Source: Streptosporangium pseudovulgare (GTDB lineage: Bacteria; Actinomycetota; Actinomycetes; Streptosporangiales; Streptosporangiaceae). Taken from it: a stretch of 64,000 nt of DNA. Both the position numbers and the translations under genes were made by a program. The first letter of the stretch is position 1, and every line of letters starts with the position of its first letter. Where the stretch lies: assembly GCF_014648055.1 (NCBI RefSeq), contig NZ_BMQJ01000006.1:124001-188000 (forward strand), read 5' to 3'. The notes below the pieces were generated by a model. The model saw only the letters and a list, made by a program, of their open reading frames with translations, was not told where the DNA came from and did not search any database. Of the stretch, positions 43,793 through 53,265 are shown piece by piece.

Positions 43793-46700
43793 TCACCTCC
43801 CGCCGCGAACCGGCCGTGCCCCGTCCGCTCCCGCCCGTGCCGCCTCCGCACCCGCCTGGTCCGCACGCGTCCCGGACCCGTCCGCCCGCGCCGCGTCCGC
43901 CCGTGTCCCCTCGGCCCGGTCCCGTACGGCGGCGGCGAGGACCTCCGCCAGGTGCAGCGCCCGGCGGCCGGTCCCGGCCTGTTCGAGCTGGGTCCGGCAG
44001 CTGAACCCGTCGGCGAGGACCAGCGTGTCCGGCCCGGCCGCGCGCACGGCGGGAAGCAGCTCCTGCTCGGCGCAGGCCATCGACACCTCGTGGTGGCCGG
44101 CGGTGAAGCCGAAGTCCCCGGCGAGGCCGCAGCAGCCGCCGACCACGTCGAGACGGACCCCGGCGCGTTCCAGCAGGCGGCGGTCGGTGTCGTAGCCGAG
44201 GATCGAGTGGTGGTGGCAGTGCGGCTGGGAGACCGCCGTCCCGCCGATCCGCGGCGGCTCCCACCCCTCGGCGCCGGTGAGCAGCTCGGCCAGCGTGCGG
44301 GTCTGCTCCGCCAGCCGGGACACGTCCCGGTCGTGCGGGAACAGCCCGGCGGCGTCGTCGCGGAACACGGCGGCGCAGCTCGGCTCCAGCGCGACGATCG
44401 GCACGCCGCGGCGCAGCAGCGGGGTGAGCGTGCGCACGGTACGGCGCAGCACCCGCCGGGCCGTGCCGAGCTGGCCGGTGGAGATCCAGGTCAGCCCGCA
44501 GCACAGCGTGCGGGGCGGGACGAGGACGCGGTATCCGGCCTCCTCCAGGACGTCCACCGCGGCGCGGCCGATCCGCGGGGAGAAGTTGTCGGTGAAGGTG
44601 TCGGGCCACAGCAGCACCGGCCCGCGCTCCCCGCCGCCGCGCGGGCCGCGCCGCCGGTACCAGTCGCTGAAGCGGGTGTCGGCGAACTCCGGCAGGCTTC
44701 TGGCCGGATCCACGCCGCCCAGCCGTTTGAGCAGCGCCGCCGTGCCGGGCCCGTGGGCCAGCGCGTTGACCGCCCGCGGGGCGAGCGCGGCCAGGCGCGC
44801 CCACAGCGGCAGCCAGCCCATCGAGTAGTGGGCGGCCGGGCGGAGCCTGCGGGCGTAGTGGTGGGAGAGGAACTCGGCCTTGTAGGTGGCCATGTCGACG
44901 TTCATCGGGCAGTCGTGCTTGCAGCCCTTGCACGCCAGGCACAGGTCGAGGGCGTCCCGTACGGCCTCGGAGCGCCAGCCGTCGCCGACCGGCGAGTCGG
45001 CGTGGCCGCCGAGCATCTCGAACAGCAGCCGGGCGCGGCCCCGGGTGGAGTGCTCCTCCTCGCGGGTGGCGCGGTAGGAGGGGCACATGACGCCGCCGTC
45101 GTGCCTGCGGCACTGGCCGACGCCGACGCAGCGCATGACGGCGCGCTGGAAGCTCCCGTCGTCGTCGGGGTAGCCGAAGTGGACGCGCGGGTCGGCCGGG
45201 GTCCAGCCGGTGCCCAGCCGCAGGTTCTCGTCCACCCGGTAGGGGGCGACGATCTTCCCCGGGTTCATCCGGTCGTCGGGGTCGAACACCGCCTTGACCC
45301 GGCCGAACGCCGCCATGACCGTGTCACCGAACATCCTGGGCAGCAACTGCCCGCGCGCCTGCCCGTCGCCGTGCTCCCCCGACAGCGACCCGCCGTAGGA
45401 GACGACCAGGTCGGCGGCCCGGCCGAGGAAGGAGGTGAAGGCGGCGACGCCGTCGGCGGTGACCAGGTCGAACGGGATGCGGGTGTGCACGCAGCCCTGC
45501 CCGAAGTGCCCGTACAGCGAGGCGGCGCCGTACCCGTGCTCCTCCAGGAGCCCGCGCAGATCCCGCAGATAGCCGCCGAGCCGTTCCGGTGGCACGGCCG
45601 AGTCCTCCCAGCCCTCCCACGTCTCATGCATGCCGGGGACGCGCGCGGTGGCCCCCAACCCGGACTCGCGGAGCTCCCACAGCTGCTTCTCGGTCCTCTC
45701 GTCGTCGAAGAAGGCGATGTGCGGCTCGTGCTCGGTGCCGTCGAGGTCGTCGGTGAGGGCGCGGGCCCGCTCGTCGGCCTCGCGCTGGGAGCCCGCGCCG
45801 AAGGACACCATCAGCCAGCCGCCGCCCTCGGGCAGCCGCTTCACCGCGTCGGGGTGCATGCCCTTGCGCCGCTCGTAGTCGATCAGCTTGTCGTCCACGC
45901 CCTCCAGTTGCAGCGGACGGTGGGCGGCGATGCGCGGCACCGCGTCGGCGGCGGCGATGATGTCGTGGTAACCGAGCAGGACGAGGCTCTCGGCGGCCGG
46001 GGCCGGCACCAGGCACAGCTCGGCCCGCAGCACGGCGACCAGCGTGCCCTCGGAGCCGACCAGCGCCCTGGCCAGGTGGAAGTCCCCGCCGGGCAGGAGC
46101 TGGTCGATGTTGTAGCCCGACACCCGCCGCGGGATGTCGGGGAAGCGGCGGCGGATCTCCCCGGCGTCGGCGGCGACGATCTCCCGCAGCTCACGGTAGA
46201 TCTCCGCGCGCCGGCCGCCCCCGGCGAGGATCCGCGCGTACTCTTCCTCGTCGGTCGCGCCGACCCACATCCGCGTGCCGTCGTAGGTGAGGATCTCCAG
46301 GCGGTTGACGTTGTCGGCGGTCTTGCCGTACGCCTGCGCGGTCGATCCGCAGGAGTTGTTGCCGATCATCCCCCCGAGCGTGCACTGGGAGTGCGTGGAG
46401 GGCCGGGGCCCGAACATCAGCCTCGTCGGCGCCAGCCGCGCGTTGAGGACGTCGAGCACGATCCCCGGCTCGACGACGCAGGTCCGGGCTTCGGCGTCCA
46501 CGGAGACGAGACGGTCGCAGTACTTCGACCAGTCGATCACCACGGCGACGTTGCAGGTCTGCCCGGCCAGGCTGGTTCCGCCGCCCCGCGAGGTGACGGG
46601 CGCCCCGTGCTCCCGGCAGACCGCGATCGCCTCGACGGCGGCCTCGACCGTGCGGGGCACCACCACGCCCAGCGGCACCTGCCGGTAGTTGGACCCGTCG

Positions 46701-46846
46701 GTGGAGTAGGCGCCGCGGCTGCCGGGGTCGAACCGCACCTCACCGTCCACCCGGGCGGTCAGGTCGCGCTCCAGGCCGCGCACCCGCACGTACGGCTGGG
46801 CCGGGCGGGTCGTGACCGGAGACGGCACCGGGATGACCGGGCTCAT
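43793..46846 (-). CDS. FAD-binding and Fe-S oxidoreductase (GlcD-GlcF / D-lactate dehydrogenase type fusion)
   Basis: A 1017-residue fusion. Residues 35-480 are an FAD-binding PCMH domain plus C-terminal oxidase domain (TSRGGGTSLAGQTCNVAVVI, PSTHSQCTLGGMIGNNSCGS, SGEHGDGQARGQLLPRMFGD). Then come 4Fe-4S motifs (CVGVGQCRRHDGGVMCPSY; CLACKGCKHDCPMNVDM) and two CCG-type domains (PPRTLCCGLTW, VVGGCCGLAGDFGF). Such proteins oxidise D-lactate, glycolate or other 2-hydroxy acids and pass electrons to the quinone pool at the membrane. GGAGG lies 8 nt before the ATG, 5 bp after the upstream enzyme stop. The last 50 residues are Ala/Arg/Asp-rich. Confidence 0.88.
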   Translation of the reverse strand: MSPVIPVPSPVTTRPAQPYVRVRGLERDLTARVDGEVRFDPGSRGAYSTDGSNYRQVPLGVVVPRTVEAAVEAIAVCREHGAPVTSRGGGTSLAGQTCNVAVVIDWSKYCDRLVSVDAEARTCVVEPGIVLDVLNARLAPTRLMFGPRPSTHSQCTLGGMIGNNSCGSTAQAYGKTADNVNRLEILTYDGTRMWVGATDEEEYARILAGGGRRAEIYRELREIVAADAGEIRRRFPDIPRRVSGYNIDQLLPGGDFHLARALVGSEGTLVAVLRAELCLVPAPAAESLVLLGYHDIIAAADAVPRIAAHRPLQLEGVDDKLIDYERRKGMHPDAVKRLPEGGGWLMVSFGAGSQREADERARALTDDLDGTEHEPHIAFFDDERTEKQLWELRESGLGATARVPGMHETWEGWEDSAVPPERLGGYLRDLRGLLEEHGYGAASLYGHFGQGCVHTRIPFDLVTADGVAAFTSFLGRAADLVVSYGGSLSGEHGDGQARGQLLPRMFGDTVMAAFGRVKAVFDPDDRMNPGKIVAPYRVDENLRLGTGWTPADPRVHFGYPDDDGSFQRAVMRCVGVGQCRRHDGGVMCPSYRATREEEHSTRGRARLLFEMLGGHADSPVGDGWRSEAVRDALDLCLACKGCKHDCPMNVDMATYKAEFLSHHYARRLRPAAHYSMGWLPLWARLAALAPRAVNALAHGPGTAALLKRLGGVDPARSLPEFADTRFSDWYRRRGPRGGGERGPVLLWPDTFTDNFSPRIGRAAVDVLEEAGYRVLVPPRTLCCGLTWISTGQLGTARRVLRRTVRTLTPLLRRGVPIVALEPSCAAVFRDDAAGLFPHDRDVSRLAEQTRTLAELLTGAEGWEPPRIGGTAVSQPHCHHHSILGYDTDRRLLERAGVRLDVVGGCCGLAGDFGFTAGHHEVSMACAEQELLPAVRAAGPDTLVLADGFSCRTQLEQAGTGRRALHLAEVLAAAVRDRAEGTRADAARADGSGTRADQAGAEAARAGADGARPVRGGR

Positions 46847-46851
46847 CGCGC

Positions 46852-48618
46852 TCACCTCCCCAGCTGGGAGATCTTGTCCTTGAACAGGGTGGTGGCGATC
46901 GCCGCCCGGTGCGGCTGCCCCCTGAGGAACGCCTCGGCGAACTTGACCGCCTGGTCGTGGCCGACCTTGCCGGGCATCGGCGGCTCGTTCGGGTTGACGT
47001 CCACGTCCACCAGGGCGGGACCGTCGTGCGCGAGCGCCTGCCGTACGGCCTCCTCGACGTCGCCGGGGGCCTTCACCTTGCGGCCGTAGGCCCCGCAGGA
47101 GCGCGCCCAGGCGGAGAAGTCGGAGGCCGGCTCGGCGAACCGCACACCGTGCTCGGGGTAGCCGAGCACCATCTGCTCCCACAGGATCTGGCCGAGGGCG
47201 TTGTTGTTGTTGATCACGACTTTGATCGGCAGCCGGTGCTGCGCGGCGGTGAGGAACTCGGCCATCAGCATCGCGAAGCCGCCGTCGCCGACGAACGCGA
47301 TCACCTGCCGGCCGGGGAAGGCGTGCTGTATCGCGATCGCGTACGGCAGGCCGGGCGCCATCGTGGCGAGGTTGCCCGACAGGTAGAACCGCCGGTCGCC
47401 CCGGATCGTCCAGTGCCGCGCCGCCCAGGTGGCGATCGTTCCGGAGTCGCAGGTGAGGATCGCGTCGTCGGCCGCGGCCCGGTCCACGCAGCCCATCAGG
47501 TACTGCGGGGCGATCGGGTCGCGGTCGGGCGACTCCAGGGCCGCCATGTCGGCGCGCCAGCGGTCCATCGCCCGCCGGTACTTCTCCAGGTGGCTCCGGT
47601 CGTCCTTGCGCCTCAGCAGCGGCAGCAGCGCGGCCAGCCCCTCCTTCGCGTCGCCGATCATCGGCACCTGGGTCGGCATGCGCACGCCGGCCCGCGCCGG
47701 GTCGGCCTCGATCTGCACCACGCGGACCTTGCCCGGCTCCGGCAGGTGCTTGGTGTAGGGGAAGTTGGTGCCGACCATGAACAGGGTGTCGCAGTCATCG
47801 ACGAGGTCCTCCCCGGGCCTGGTGCCCAGCAGGCCGATCCCGCCGACCGCGTAGGGCGAGTCGTCGGGGATGACGGCCTTGCCGGGCAGCGTCTTGATCA
47901 CCGGGGCGCCCAGGACGTCGGCGACGGCCAGCACCTCCTCCCGCGCGTGCAGGGCGCCGGCCCCGGCCAGGATCGCCACCCGCTCGCCGGCGTTGAGCAC
48001 CCGGGCGGCGGCCTCCAGGTCCTCGGGGCGCGGCATGCCGGGCGCGGGCAGGTAGATCGGCGCGGTCGCCGGGGGCCGCGCCGGGGCGACGTGCTGGTAG
48101 GGGTCGGCGTCGGCCGGGGCCACCTGCACGTCGTTGGGCAGGCACAGGTGGGCCACGCCGCGCCGGGCGTAGGCGGTGCGGATCGCGAGGTCCACCACCC
48201 CGGGAAGCTGCGCCGGGTTGTCCACGACGAGGTTGTACTCGGCGAGATCGGCGTACAGCCGGTCGAGGTGGACCTCCTGCTGGTAGCCGGTGCCCAGCAC
48301 GCTGGTCTCCTGCATTCCGGTGATCGCCAGCACGGGCTGGTGGTCGAGCTTGGCGTCGTAGAGGCCGTTGAGCAGGTGGATGCCGCCGGGTCCGGAGGTC
48401 GCCAGGCAGACCCCGATGCGCCCGGTCGCCTTGGCGTGGGCGGTCGCCATGAACGCGGCGGCCTCCTCGTGGTGCACGAGGACGAACCGGACCCGGTCGG
48501 TGTGGCGGCGCAACCCTTCCATGATCCCGTTGATGCCGTCGCCGGGCAGGCCGAAGACGGTGTCGACTCCCCAGGCGGCCAGTCGTTCGATGAGCACTTC
48601 GGAGGCGATGTCGGTCAT
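46852..48618 (-). CDS. Thiamine-diphosphate enzyme, pyruvate oxidase-like
   Basis: A 588-residue ThDP/FAD-type enzyme. FGLPGDGINGIMEGL and FVLVHHEEAAAFMATAHAKA contain the Glu that activates thiamine; GDGGFAMLMAEFLTAAQHRL with NNNNALGQ is the ThDP/Mg motif. Overall order and length fit pyruvate oxidase / pyruvate:quinone oxidoreductase (PoxB-like), more than acetolactate synthase. It should decarboxylate pyruvate to acetate, with electrons to quinone or oxygen. First gene of the operon leading to the FAD/Fe-S protein, MarR and glucose dehydrogenase. The ATG at 48618 lacks an obvious ribosome site. Confidence 0.87.
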   Translation of the reverse strand: MTDIASEVLIERLAAWGVDTVFGLPGDGINGIMEGLRRHTDRVRFVLVHHEEAAAFMATAHAKATGRIGVCLATSGPGGIHLLNGLYDAKLDHQPVLAITGMQETSVLGTGYQQEVHLDRLYADLAEYNLVVDNPAQLPGVVDLAIRTAYARRGVAHLCLPNDVQVAPADADPYQHVAPARPPATAPIYLPAPGMPRPEDLEAAARVLNAGERVAILAGAGALHAREEVLAVADVLGAPVIKTLPGKAVIPDDSPYAVGGIGLLGTRPGEDLVDDCDTLFMVGTNFPYTKHLPEPGKVRVVQIEADPARAGVRMPTQVPMIGDAKEGLAALLPLLRRKDDRSHLEKYRRAMDRWRADMAALESPDRDPIAPQYLMGCVDRAAADDAILTCDSGTIATWAARHWTIRGDRRFYLSGNLATMAPGLPYAIAIQHAFPGRQVIAFVGDGGFAMLMAEFLTAAQHRLPIKVVINNNNALGQILWEQMVLGYPEHGVRFAEPASDFSAWARSCGAYGRKVKAPGDVEEAVRQALAHDGPALVDVDVNPNEPPMPGKVGHDQAVKFAEAFLRGQPHRAAIATTLFKDKISQLGR

Positions 48619-48670
48619 ACATGCGAGCGTGCGCCGGGCGGGTGCCACCAAACGTTCGCCGAATGGAAAG

Positions 48671-48688
48671 TCTCGCCTTTTGCCGAGA
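48671..48688. promoter_or_regulatory. Inverted repeat in the divergent promoter region
   Basis: TCTCGCCTTTTGCCGAGA (TCTCG / CGAGA arms, 8-nt centre) between the pyruvate oxidase-like gene and the divergent enolase-superfamily gene. A MarR-type operator is plausible. Confidence 0.4.
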
Positions 48689-48779
48689 TTTGCCGTTAAT
48701 CAAATGTCCCGGGGATATGGCGGCCCGACTTCCGGCGGGAGGCTCGGCAGAGGGGGGAGGCTCCGCAGGGGGAGGCGTG

Positions 48780-49874
48780 ATGACGGCGATCAAGGAGATA
48801 CGCGCCGCGGCCTACCGGGTGCCGACCGACCGCCCGGAGGCGGACGGCACCCTGGCCTGGGACGCGACGACGCTGGTGGTGGTCGAGGCCGCCGCGGAGA
48901 ACACCGCCGGCACCGGCTGGACCTACGCGCCCGCGGCCGCCGCGGCCTTCGTCACCGAGGTCCTGGCCGGTACGGTGGCCGGCGCCGACGCGATGGACAC
49001 CCCCGCGACCTGGACGGCGATGACCCGCCGGGTGCGCAACGCCGGCCGCCCCGGGATCGCCGGATACGCGATCTCCGCGGTGGACGTCGCCCTGTGGGAC
49101 CTCAAGGCCCGGCTGCTGGGCACGCCGCTCACCCGCCTGTTCGGCGCCGCGCGCCCGGACGTGCCGGTCTACGGGTCGGGCGGGTTCACCACCTACGACG
49201 ACGACACCACCCGCGCGCAGCTCCGGCACTGGGCGCACGAGCTGGGCATCCCCCGCGTGAAGATCAAGATCGGCGAGTCCCGCGGCACCGCCCCCGGCCG
49301 CGACCTGCACCGCGTCGCCGTCGCCCGTGAGGCCGTCGGCCCCGGCGCCGAGCTGTACGTCGACGCCAACGGCGGCTACACCGCCAAGCAGGCCGTACGG
49401 CTGGCCTCCCTCCTCGACGGCCAGGGCGTGAGCTGGTTCGAGGAGCCGGTCTCCTCCGACGACCTGGCCGGGCTGCGCCTCGTGCGCGAGCGGATCGGCG
49501 CCGACGTCGCCGCCGGCGAGTACGGGAGCGACCTGACCTACTTCACCCGGATGTGCCAGGCGGACGCCGTGGACTGCCTGCAGATCGACGCCACCCGCTG
49601 CGGCGGCTACACCGGCTGGTTCGGCGCCGCCGCGATCGCCGCCGGGCACCACCTGGAGGTGTCCGCGCACTGCGCGCCCAACCTGCACCTGCCCGCCGCC
49701 GCGGCCACCCCCGGCCTGCGCCACGTCGAGTGGTTCCACGACCACGCGCGCATCGAGGCCGAGCTGTTCGACGGCGCCGCCGACCCCGCCGGGGGGACCG
49801 CGCGCCCCCGAACCGACACGCCCGGCCACGGCCTGACCCTGCGGCCCGGCGCCGCCGGCCACCGCGTCGCCTGA
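48780..49874 (+). CDS. Enolase-superfamily enzyme (mandelate racemase/muconate lactonizing type)
   Basis: A 364-residue enolase-superfamily protein. The N-terminal capping domain leads to a barrel with IPRVKIKIGESRG (the K-x-K catalytic pair), metal ligands in LYVDANGGYTAKQA (Asp), WFEEPVSSDDLAG (Glu) and VAAGEYGSDLTYF (Glu), and SAHCAPNLHLPAAAAT near the C-terminus. It could be a sugar acid dehydratase or a racemase; the neighbouring sugar oxidation enzymes favour a sugar acid. GGAGG lies 4 nt before the ATG at 48780. Divergent from the pyruvate oxidase operon. Confidence 0.87.
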   Translation: MTAIKEIRAAAYRVPTDRPEADGTLAWDATTLVVVEAAAENTAGTGWTYAPAAAAAFVTEVLAGTVAGADAMDTPATWTAMTRRVRNAGRPGIAGYAISAVDVALWDLKARLLGTPLTRLFGAARPDVPVYGSGGFTTYDDDTTRAQLRHWAHELGIPRVKIKIGESRGTAPGRDLHRVAVAREAVGPGAELYVDANGGYTAKQAVRLASLLDGQGVSWFEEPVSSDDLAGLRLVRERIGADVAAGEYGSDLTYFTRMCQADAVDCLQIDATRCGGYTGWFGAAAIAAGHHLEVSAHCAPNLHLPAAAATPGLRHVEWFHDHARIEAELFDGAADPAGGTARPRTDTPGHGLTLRPGAAGHRVA

Positions 49875-49917
49875 CCGGGGAAGGCCACCGGAGACCGGCG
49901 GAGGGCACGGGGCAGAC

Positions 49918-50020
49918 CGGTAGAAGCCGATAGAAGCCGGTAGAAGACGGCATGGGACGGACCGGTGGGAGGCGCGGGACAGACCAGAAGGCGGCACGGG
50001 ACGGACCGGCAGGAGGCACG
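49918..50020. repeat. Degenerate short repeats before the GH15 gene
   Basis: GGTAGAAGCC-type units repeat three times (49918-49950), then GGGACGGACCGG/GGGACAGACC units recur at about 20-30-bp spacing up to the GH15 ribosome site. The 148-bp gap contains no gene. Confidence 0.6.
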
Positions 50021-50022
50021 GG

Positions 50023-51825
50023 ATGCGGATCGAGGACTACGCGCTGGTCGGTGACATGCACACCGCCGCCCTGGTCGGGCGGGACGGCTCGGTGGACTGG
50101 CTGTGCCTGCCGCGCTTCGACTCCGGGGCCTGCTTCGCCGCGCTGCTGGACGGCCCGCGCGCCGGACGCTGGCTGCTGGCGCCGGCCGGCCGGGAGACCT
50201 GCACCGGACGCCGCTACCGTGGCGACACGCTGGTGCTGGAGACGACGTGGGACTCCCCGGACGGGTGCGTGCGCGTCGTGGACTTCATGCCGGCCCGCGG
50301 CGAGGCGCCCGACCTGGTGCGCGTCGTCGAGGGCGTCCGCGGCCGGGTCGAGATGCGCACCGAGCTGACGCTGCGCTTCGACTACGGCCGCGTCGTGCCC
50401 TGGCTCCGCCACGAGGGCGGCCGGCTCGCCGTCGTGGCCGGCCCGGACGCCGCCTGGCTCCAGTGCCCCGTCCCGCTGTGCCCCGACAAGGAGGCCCACC
50501 GGACCACCGCCGCCTTCACCGTCTCCGCCGGGGACCGGGTGCCGTTCGTGCTGACCTGGCGGGAGTCGTGGCTGCCCCGCCCCGAGCGGACCGACGCCGA
50601 GGAGTCCCTGACCGCCACCGAGCGGATGTGGACCCGCTGGCTTTCGGGCTGCCGCTACGACGGGGAGTACGGCGAGGCCGTCCGGCGCAGCCTCCTCACC
50701 CTCAAGGCGCTGACCTACGCCCCCACCGGGGGCCTGGTCGCCGCCCCCACCACCTCCCTGCCCGAGCGGCCCGGCGGCACCCGCAACTGGGACTACCGCT
50801 ACAGCTGGCTGCGGGACGCGACCTTCACCCTGCAGGCGCTGATGCACGCCGGGTACGACGACGAGGCCACCGCCTGGCGCGACTGGCTGCTGCGGGCCGT
50901 CGCCGGCGAGCCCGCCGACCTCCAGACCATGTACACCCTCGACGGCGGCCGCCGGATCCCGGAGTGGAACCCCGACTGGCTGGCCGGCTACGAGGGGGCG
51001 CAGCCGGTGCGGATCGGCAACGCCGCCTCCGCCCAGTTCCAGCTCGACGTCTACGGCGAGATCATGGACTGCCTGGAGCTGGCGCGCGACGCCGGGCTCA
51101 GGCCGGACGACGACGCGTGGGACCTCCAGCTCGTCCTCATGGACTACCTGGAGGGCGCCTGGCGCAAGCCCGACAACGGGCTGTGGGAGACGCGTGGCCC
51201 GCGCCGCGACTTCGTCCACTCCAAGATCCTCGCGTGGGTCGCGGCGGACCGCATGATCTCCGCCGTCGAGAACCACGGCCGCGAAGGCCCCGCGCACCGC
51301 TGGCGGGCGCTGCGCGAGGAGATCCACCGGGACGTCTGCGCCCGCGGCTACGACCCCGGCCGCAACACCTTCACCCAGTACTACGGCTCGACGGGCCTGG
51401 ACGCCGCGCTGCTGCTCATCCCCAGGCTCGGCTTCCTGCCGCTCGACGACCCCCGCGTCGCCGGGACGGTGGACGCGGTACGGCGCGAGCTGTCCCGGGA
51501 CGGCTTCGTCCATCGCTACCGCTCCGGCACCGGGGACGTGGACGGCCTGCCCGGGGACGAGGGGGCCTTCCTCGCCTGCTCCTTCTGGCTGGCCGACGCC
51601 CTGGCCCTGCTCGGCCGCCGGGAGGAGGCCCGGGAGCTGTTCGACCGGCTGCTCGCGGTCCGCAACGACGTCGGCCTCCTCTCCGAGGAGTACGACGCCG
51701 CCCACCACCGCCAGCTCGGCAACTTCCCGCAGGCCTACAGCCACGTGTCGGTCGTCAACACCGCGGTCGCGCTGGCCGGTGACAACCGCACCCGCCGCGC
51801 CCGCGGCCACCCGGGCCGCTCCTGA
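50023..51825 (+). CDS. Glycoside hydrolase family 15 protein (glucoamylase/trehalase type)
   Basis: A 600-residue cytoplasmic GH15 protein without a signal peptide. The start IEDYALVGDMHTAALVGRDG and SVDWLCLPRFDSGACFAALL is the bacterial GH15 hallmark; GTRNWDYRYSWLRDATFTLQ binds substrate; EWNPDWLAGYEGAQPVRIGN carries the general acid Glu and GDEGAFLACSFWLADALA the second. It should release glucose from alpha-linked glucans or trehalose. AGGAGG lies 7 nt before the ATG. Downstream of the enolase-superfamily gene on the same strand, it may feed the glucose dehydrogenase encoded across the region. Confidence 0.92.
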   Translation: MRIEDYALVGDMHTAALVGRDGSVDWLCLPRFDSGACFAALLDGPRAGRWLLAPAGRETCTGRRYRGDTLVLETTWDSPDGCVRVVDFMPARGEAPDLVRVVEGVRGRVEMRTELTLRFDYGRVVPWLRHEGGRLAVVAGPDAAWLQCPVPLCPDKEAHRTTAAFTVSAGDRVPFVLTWRESWLPRPERTDAEESLTATERMWTRWLSGCRYDGEYGEAVRRSLLTLKALTYAPTGGLVAAPTTSLPERPGGTRNWDYRYSWLRDATFTLQALMHAGYDDEATAWRDWLLRAVAGEPADLQTMYTLDGGRRIPEWNPDWLAGYEGAQPVRIGNAASAQFQLDVYGEIMDCLELARDAGLRPDDDAWDLQLVLMDYLEGAWRKPDNGLWETRGPRRDFVHSKILAWVAADRMISAVENHGREGPAHRWRALREEIHRDVCARGYDPGRNTFTQYYGSTGLDAALLLIPRLGFLPLDDPRVAGTVDAVRRELSRDGFVHRYRSGTGDVDGLPGDEGAFLACSFWLADALALLGRREEARELFDRLLAVRNDVGLLSEEYDAAHHRQLGNFPQAYSHVSVVNTAVALAGDNRTRRARGHPGRS

Positions 51826-51879
51826 CCCCGCCCCCGGACGGCCCGCACCGGCCGGCCGGGCCCGGTTTCCGTACGGCCG

Positions 51880-52118
51880 GCGACGGGCTGGATGTGGACC
51901 GCAAGAGGTCCCTGATCCTCGCGGTCATTGAGGGCTGCCACCTCCATCAGAAGGGGCGTGGTGTTCGCCGCGCCGATGAGCGGCATGTTGATGTGGTGTT
52001 CAAGGCAGGAGACTCCGCGAAGGTCGCGATCATCTAACACAGAAGAGGAAGCGGGATGAAATCCCGAAGGGCCCCTGTCCTGGGAAATCCTATTCTCCGG
52101 AGGGTGCTCTCAGGAGAG
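51880..52118. other. Lower-GC gene-free segment at the left of a foreign-looking patch
   Basis: From about 51880 base composition falls relative to the GH15 gene. A minus-strand frame (stop 51735, start 52040) reads EHHINMPLIGAANTTPLL but matches nothing I know and overlaps the GH15 gene, so it is not called. A small hairpin CGGGAT/ATCCCG is at about 52055-52070. No transposase or integrase was recognised. Confidence 0.35.
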
Positions 52119-53012
52119 TCATACCCCCACCCTTGACGGCGGCTCCACTCCCTCAAGCAGCGCCGCACAGACATTGATCAGCCGGGCGCGCAGGTGACCA
52201 GCGCGTTGAGAGAACGCACGTTGACGGGCCACGTACTCCGCCTTGCCCTCCGGCGTCTCGATGGCTACCGCTGGCTGTCCGTACGAGGACAGGTCATATG
52301 GGGACGCCTGCATGTCGAGTAGCCGGATGTCCTTTGCCAGCTCAAAGCAATCGAGCGCCAGTTCACCGGGGACCGCAGGACCAAGTTTGGTTGCCCATTT
52401 GTGACAGTCCATCGAGGCATGCAAGCAGCCCGGCTGGTCAAGCTCTGCCTGGCTCTTCCTCGTGGGCCGGAGCCGGTTGAGGCTCACAGCGTCCGGCGTG
52501 AAGAACCGGAACGCATCAAAGTGCGTGCAGCGGATCTGGTGAGACTCGACTACCGCATCAGTGCCTTCCTGCCCGAGTCGTAGAGGAAGTGGATGCCGAT
52601 GCTCGCGTTGACGGTACACCATCGCCCACTCATGCAAGCCAAAGCAGCCGGTGAAGGCCGGCCGCGAAGCGATCGCGGACAGCAACCGATGGATGAAGCG
52701 CACCGAGTCGACCCGGTCGGCGAGGAACGCTGCTGCGTTGAAGCTGACGACGCCGTCTGCGTCCGTGGCGTACCAACGCCACTGCTGATGCGGTGCGGAA
52801 CCGTTCGGCCCGGGTTCCAAGGCGATGCCTACGCCGGGATGCCAGCGTCGCAGAACAGAAGGCCTTGTGCCGTAGTAGTCGTAGAGGAAGTCATCGATCG
52901 CGTGGCGTTCTCTCGCCGCCTTGCGGGCACGGTGCTCAGCGGTCAGGGAGGCAGCGCGCTTCTCATGAGCATGTGAGAGGGAAGCCCAGGTGGAAGCGGG
53001 CAGAATGGTCAT
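52119..53012 (-). CDS. 3-methyladenine DNA glycosylase-like protein
   Basis: A 297-residue protein that matches, from memory, an actinobacterial family annotated as 3-methyladenine DNA glycosylase: the start TILPASTWASLSHAHEKRAA, DFLYDYYGTRPSVLRRWHPG and GCFGLHEWAMVYRQREHRHP are typical. Its activity in that family is not something I can confirm from motifs. The ATG at 53012 has AAAGGGGG about 7 nt upstream and is preferred to a GTG at 53021. GC content and codon choice are lower than in neighbouring genes, so it was probably acquired by transfer. Confidence 0.68.
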   Translation of the reverse strand: MTILPASTWASLSHAHEKRAASLTAEHRARKAARERHAIDDFLYDYYGTRPSVLRRWHPGVGIALEPGPNGSAPHQQWRWYATDADGVVSFNAAAFLADRVDSVRFIHRLLSAIASRPAFTGCFGLHEWAMVYRQREHRHPLPLRLGQEGTDAVVESHQIRCTHFDAFRFFTPDAVSLNRLRPTRKSQAELDQPGCLHASMDCHKWATKLGPAVPGELALDCFELAKDIRLLDMQASPYDLSSYGQPAVAIETPEGKAEYVARQRAFSQRAGHLRARLINVCAALLEGVEPPSRVGV

Positions 53013-53117
53013 TGGTTTCACCCCCTTTATCCGCTTTGTTCGTCTTCAACACCCTATCTTTCTGGGTTTCTGAGTTGCGCATACGTAGATCCGTGTGACG
53101 TGCAGGCAGTCGCACGA

Positions 53118-53265
53118 TCCACTCGACGGAGGATCCGCGCCGGCCCATCAGCGCCATCCACGCCTCGACGCGCCGCTCGTAGGCCGCCGCCCGGGCCCGC
53201 CACTCCTCCGGTTCCAGAACCTCCACCGCTGCATGGTATGCGCGCCCGGACGGCGCCCGTCGCAC
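53118..53265 (-). pseudogene. Remnant N-terminus of a second glycosylase-like gene
   Basis: A high-GC minus-strand frame reads AAVEVLEPEEWRARAAAYER then RVEAWMA, which looks like the N-terminal 30-40 residues of the same family as the gene at 52119-53012. It then loses similarity as GC drops near 53110. It seems to be the stump of a resident copy whose remainder was replaced by the lower-GC gene. The open frame itself runs on to 52963 inside the next gene. Confidence 0.4.

Noticed and set aside
51735-52040. 101-codon minus-strand frame in the lower-GC patch
   Set aside because: Overlaps the GH15 gene end by 90 bp, changes composition midway, has no clear ribosome site and matches no known family.
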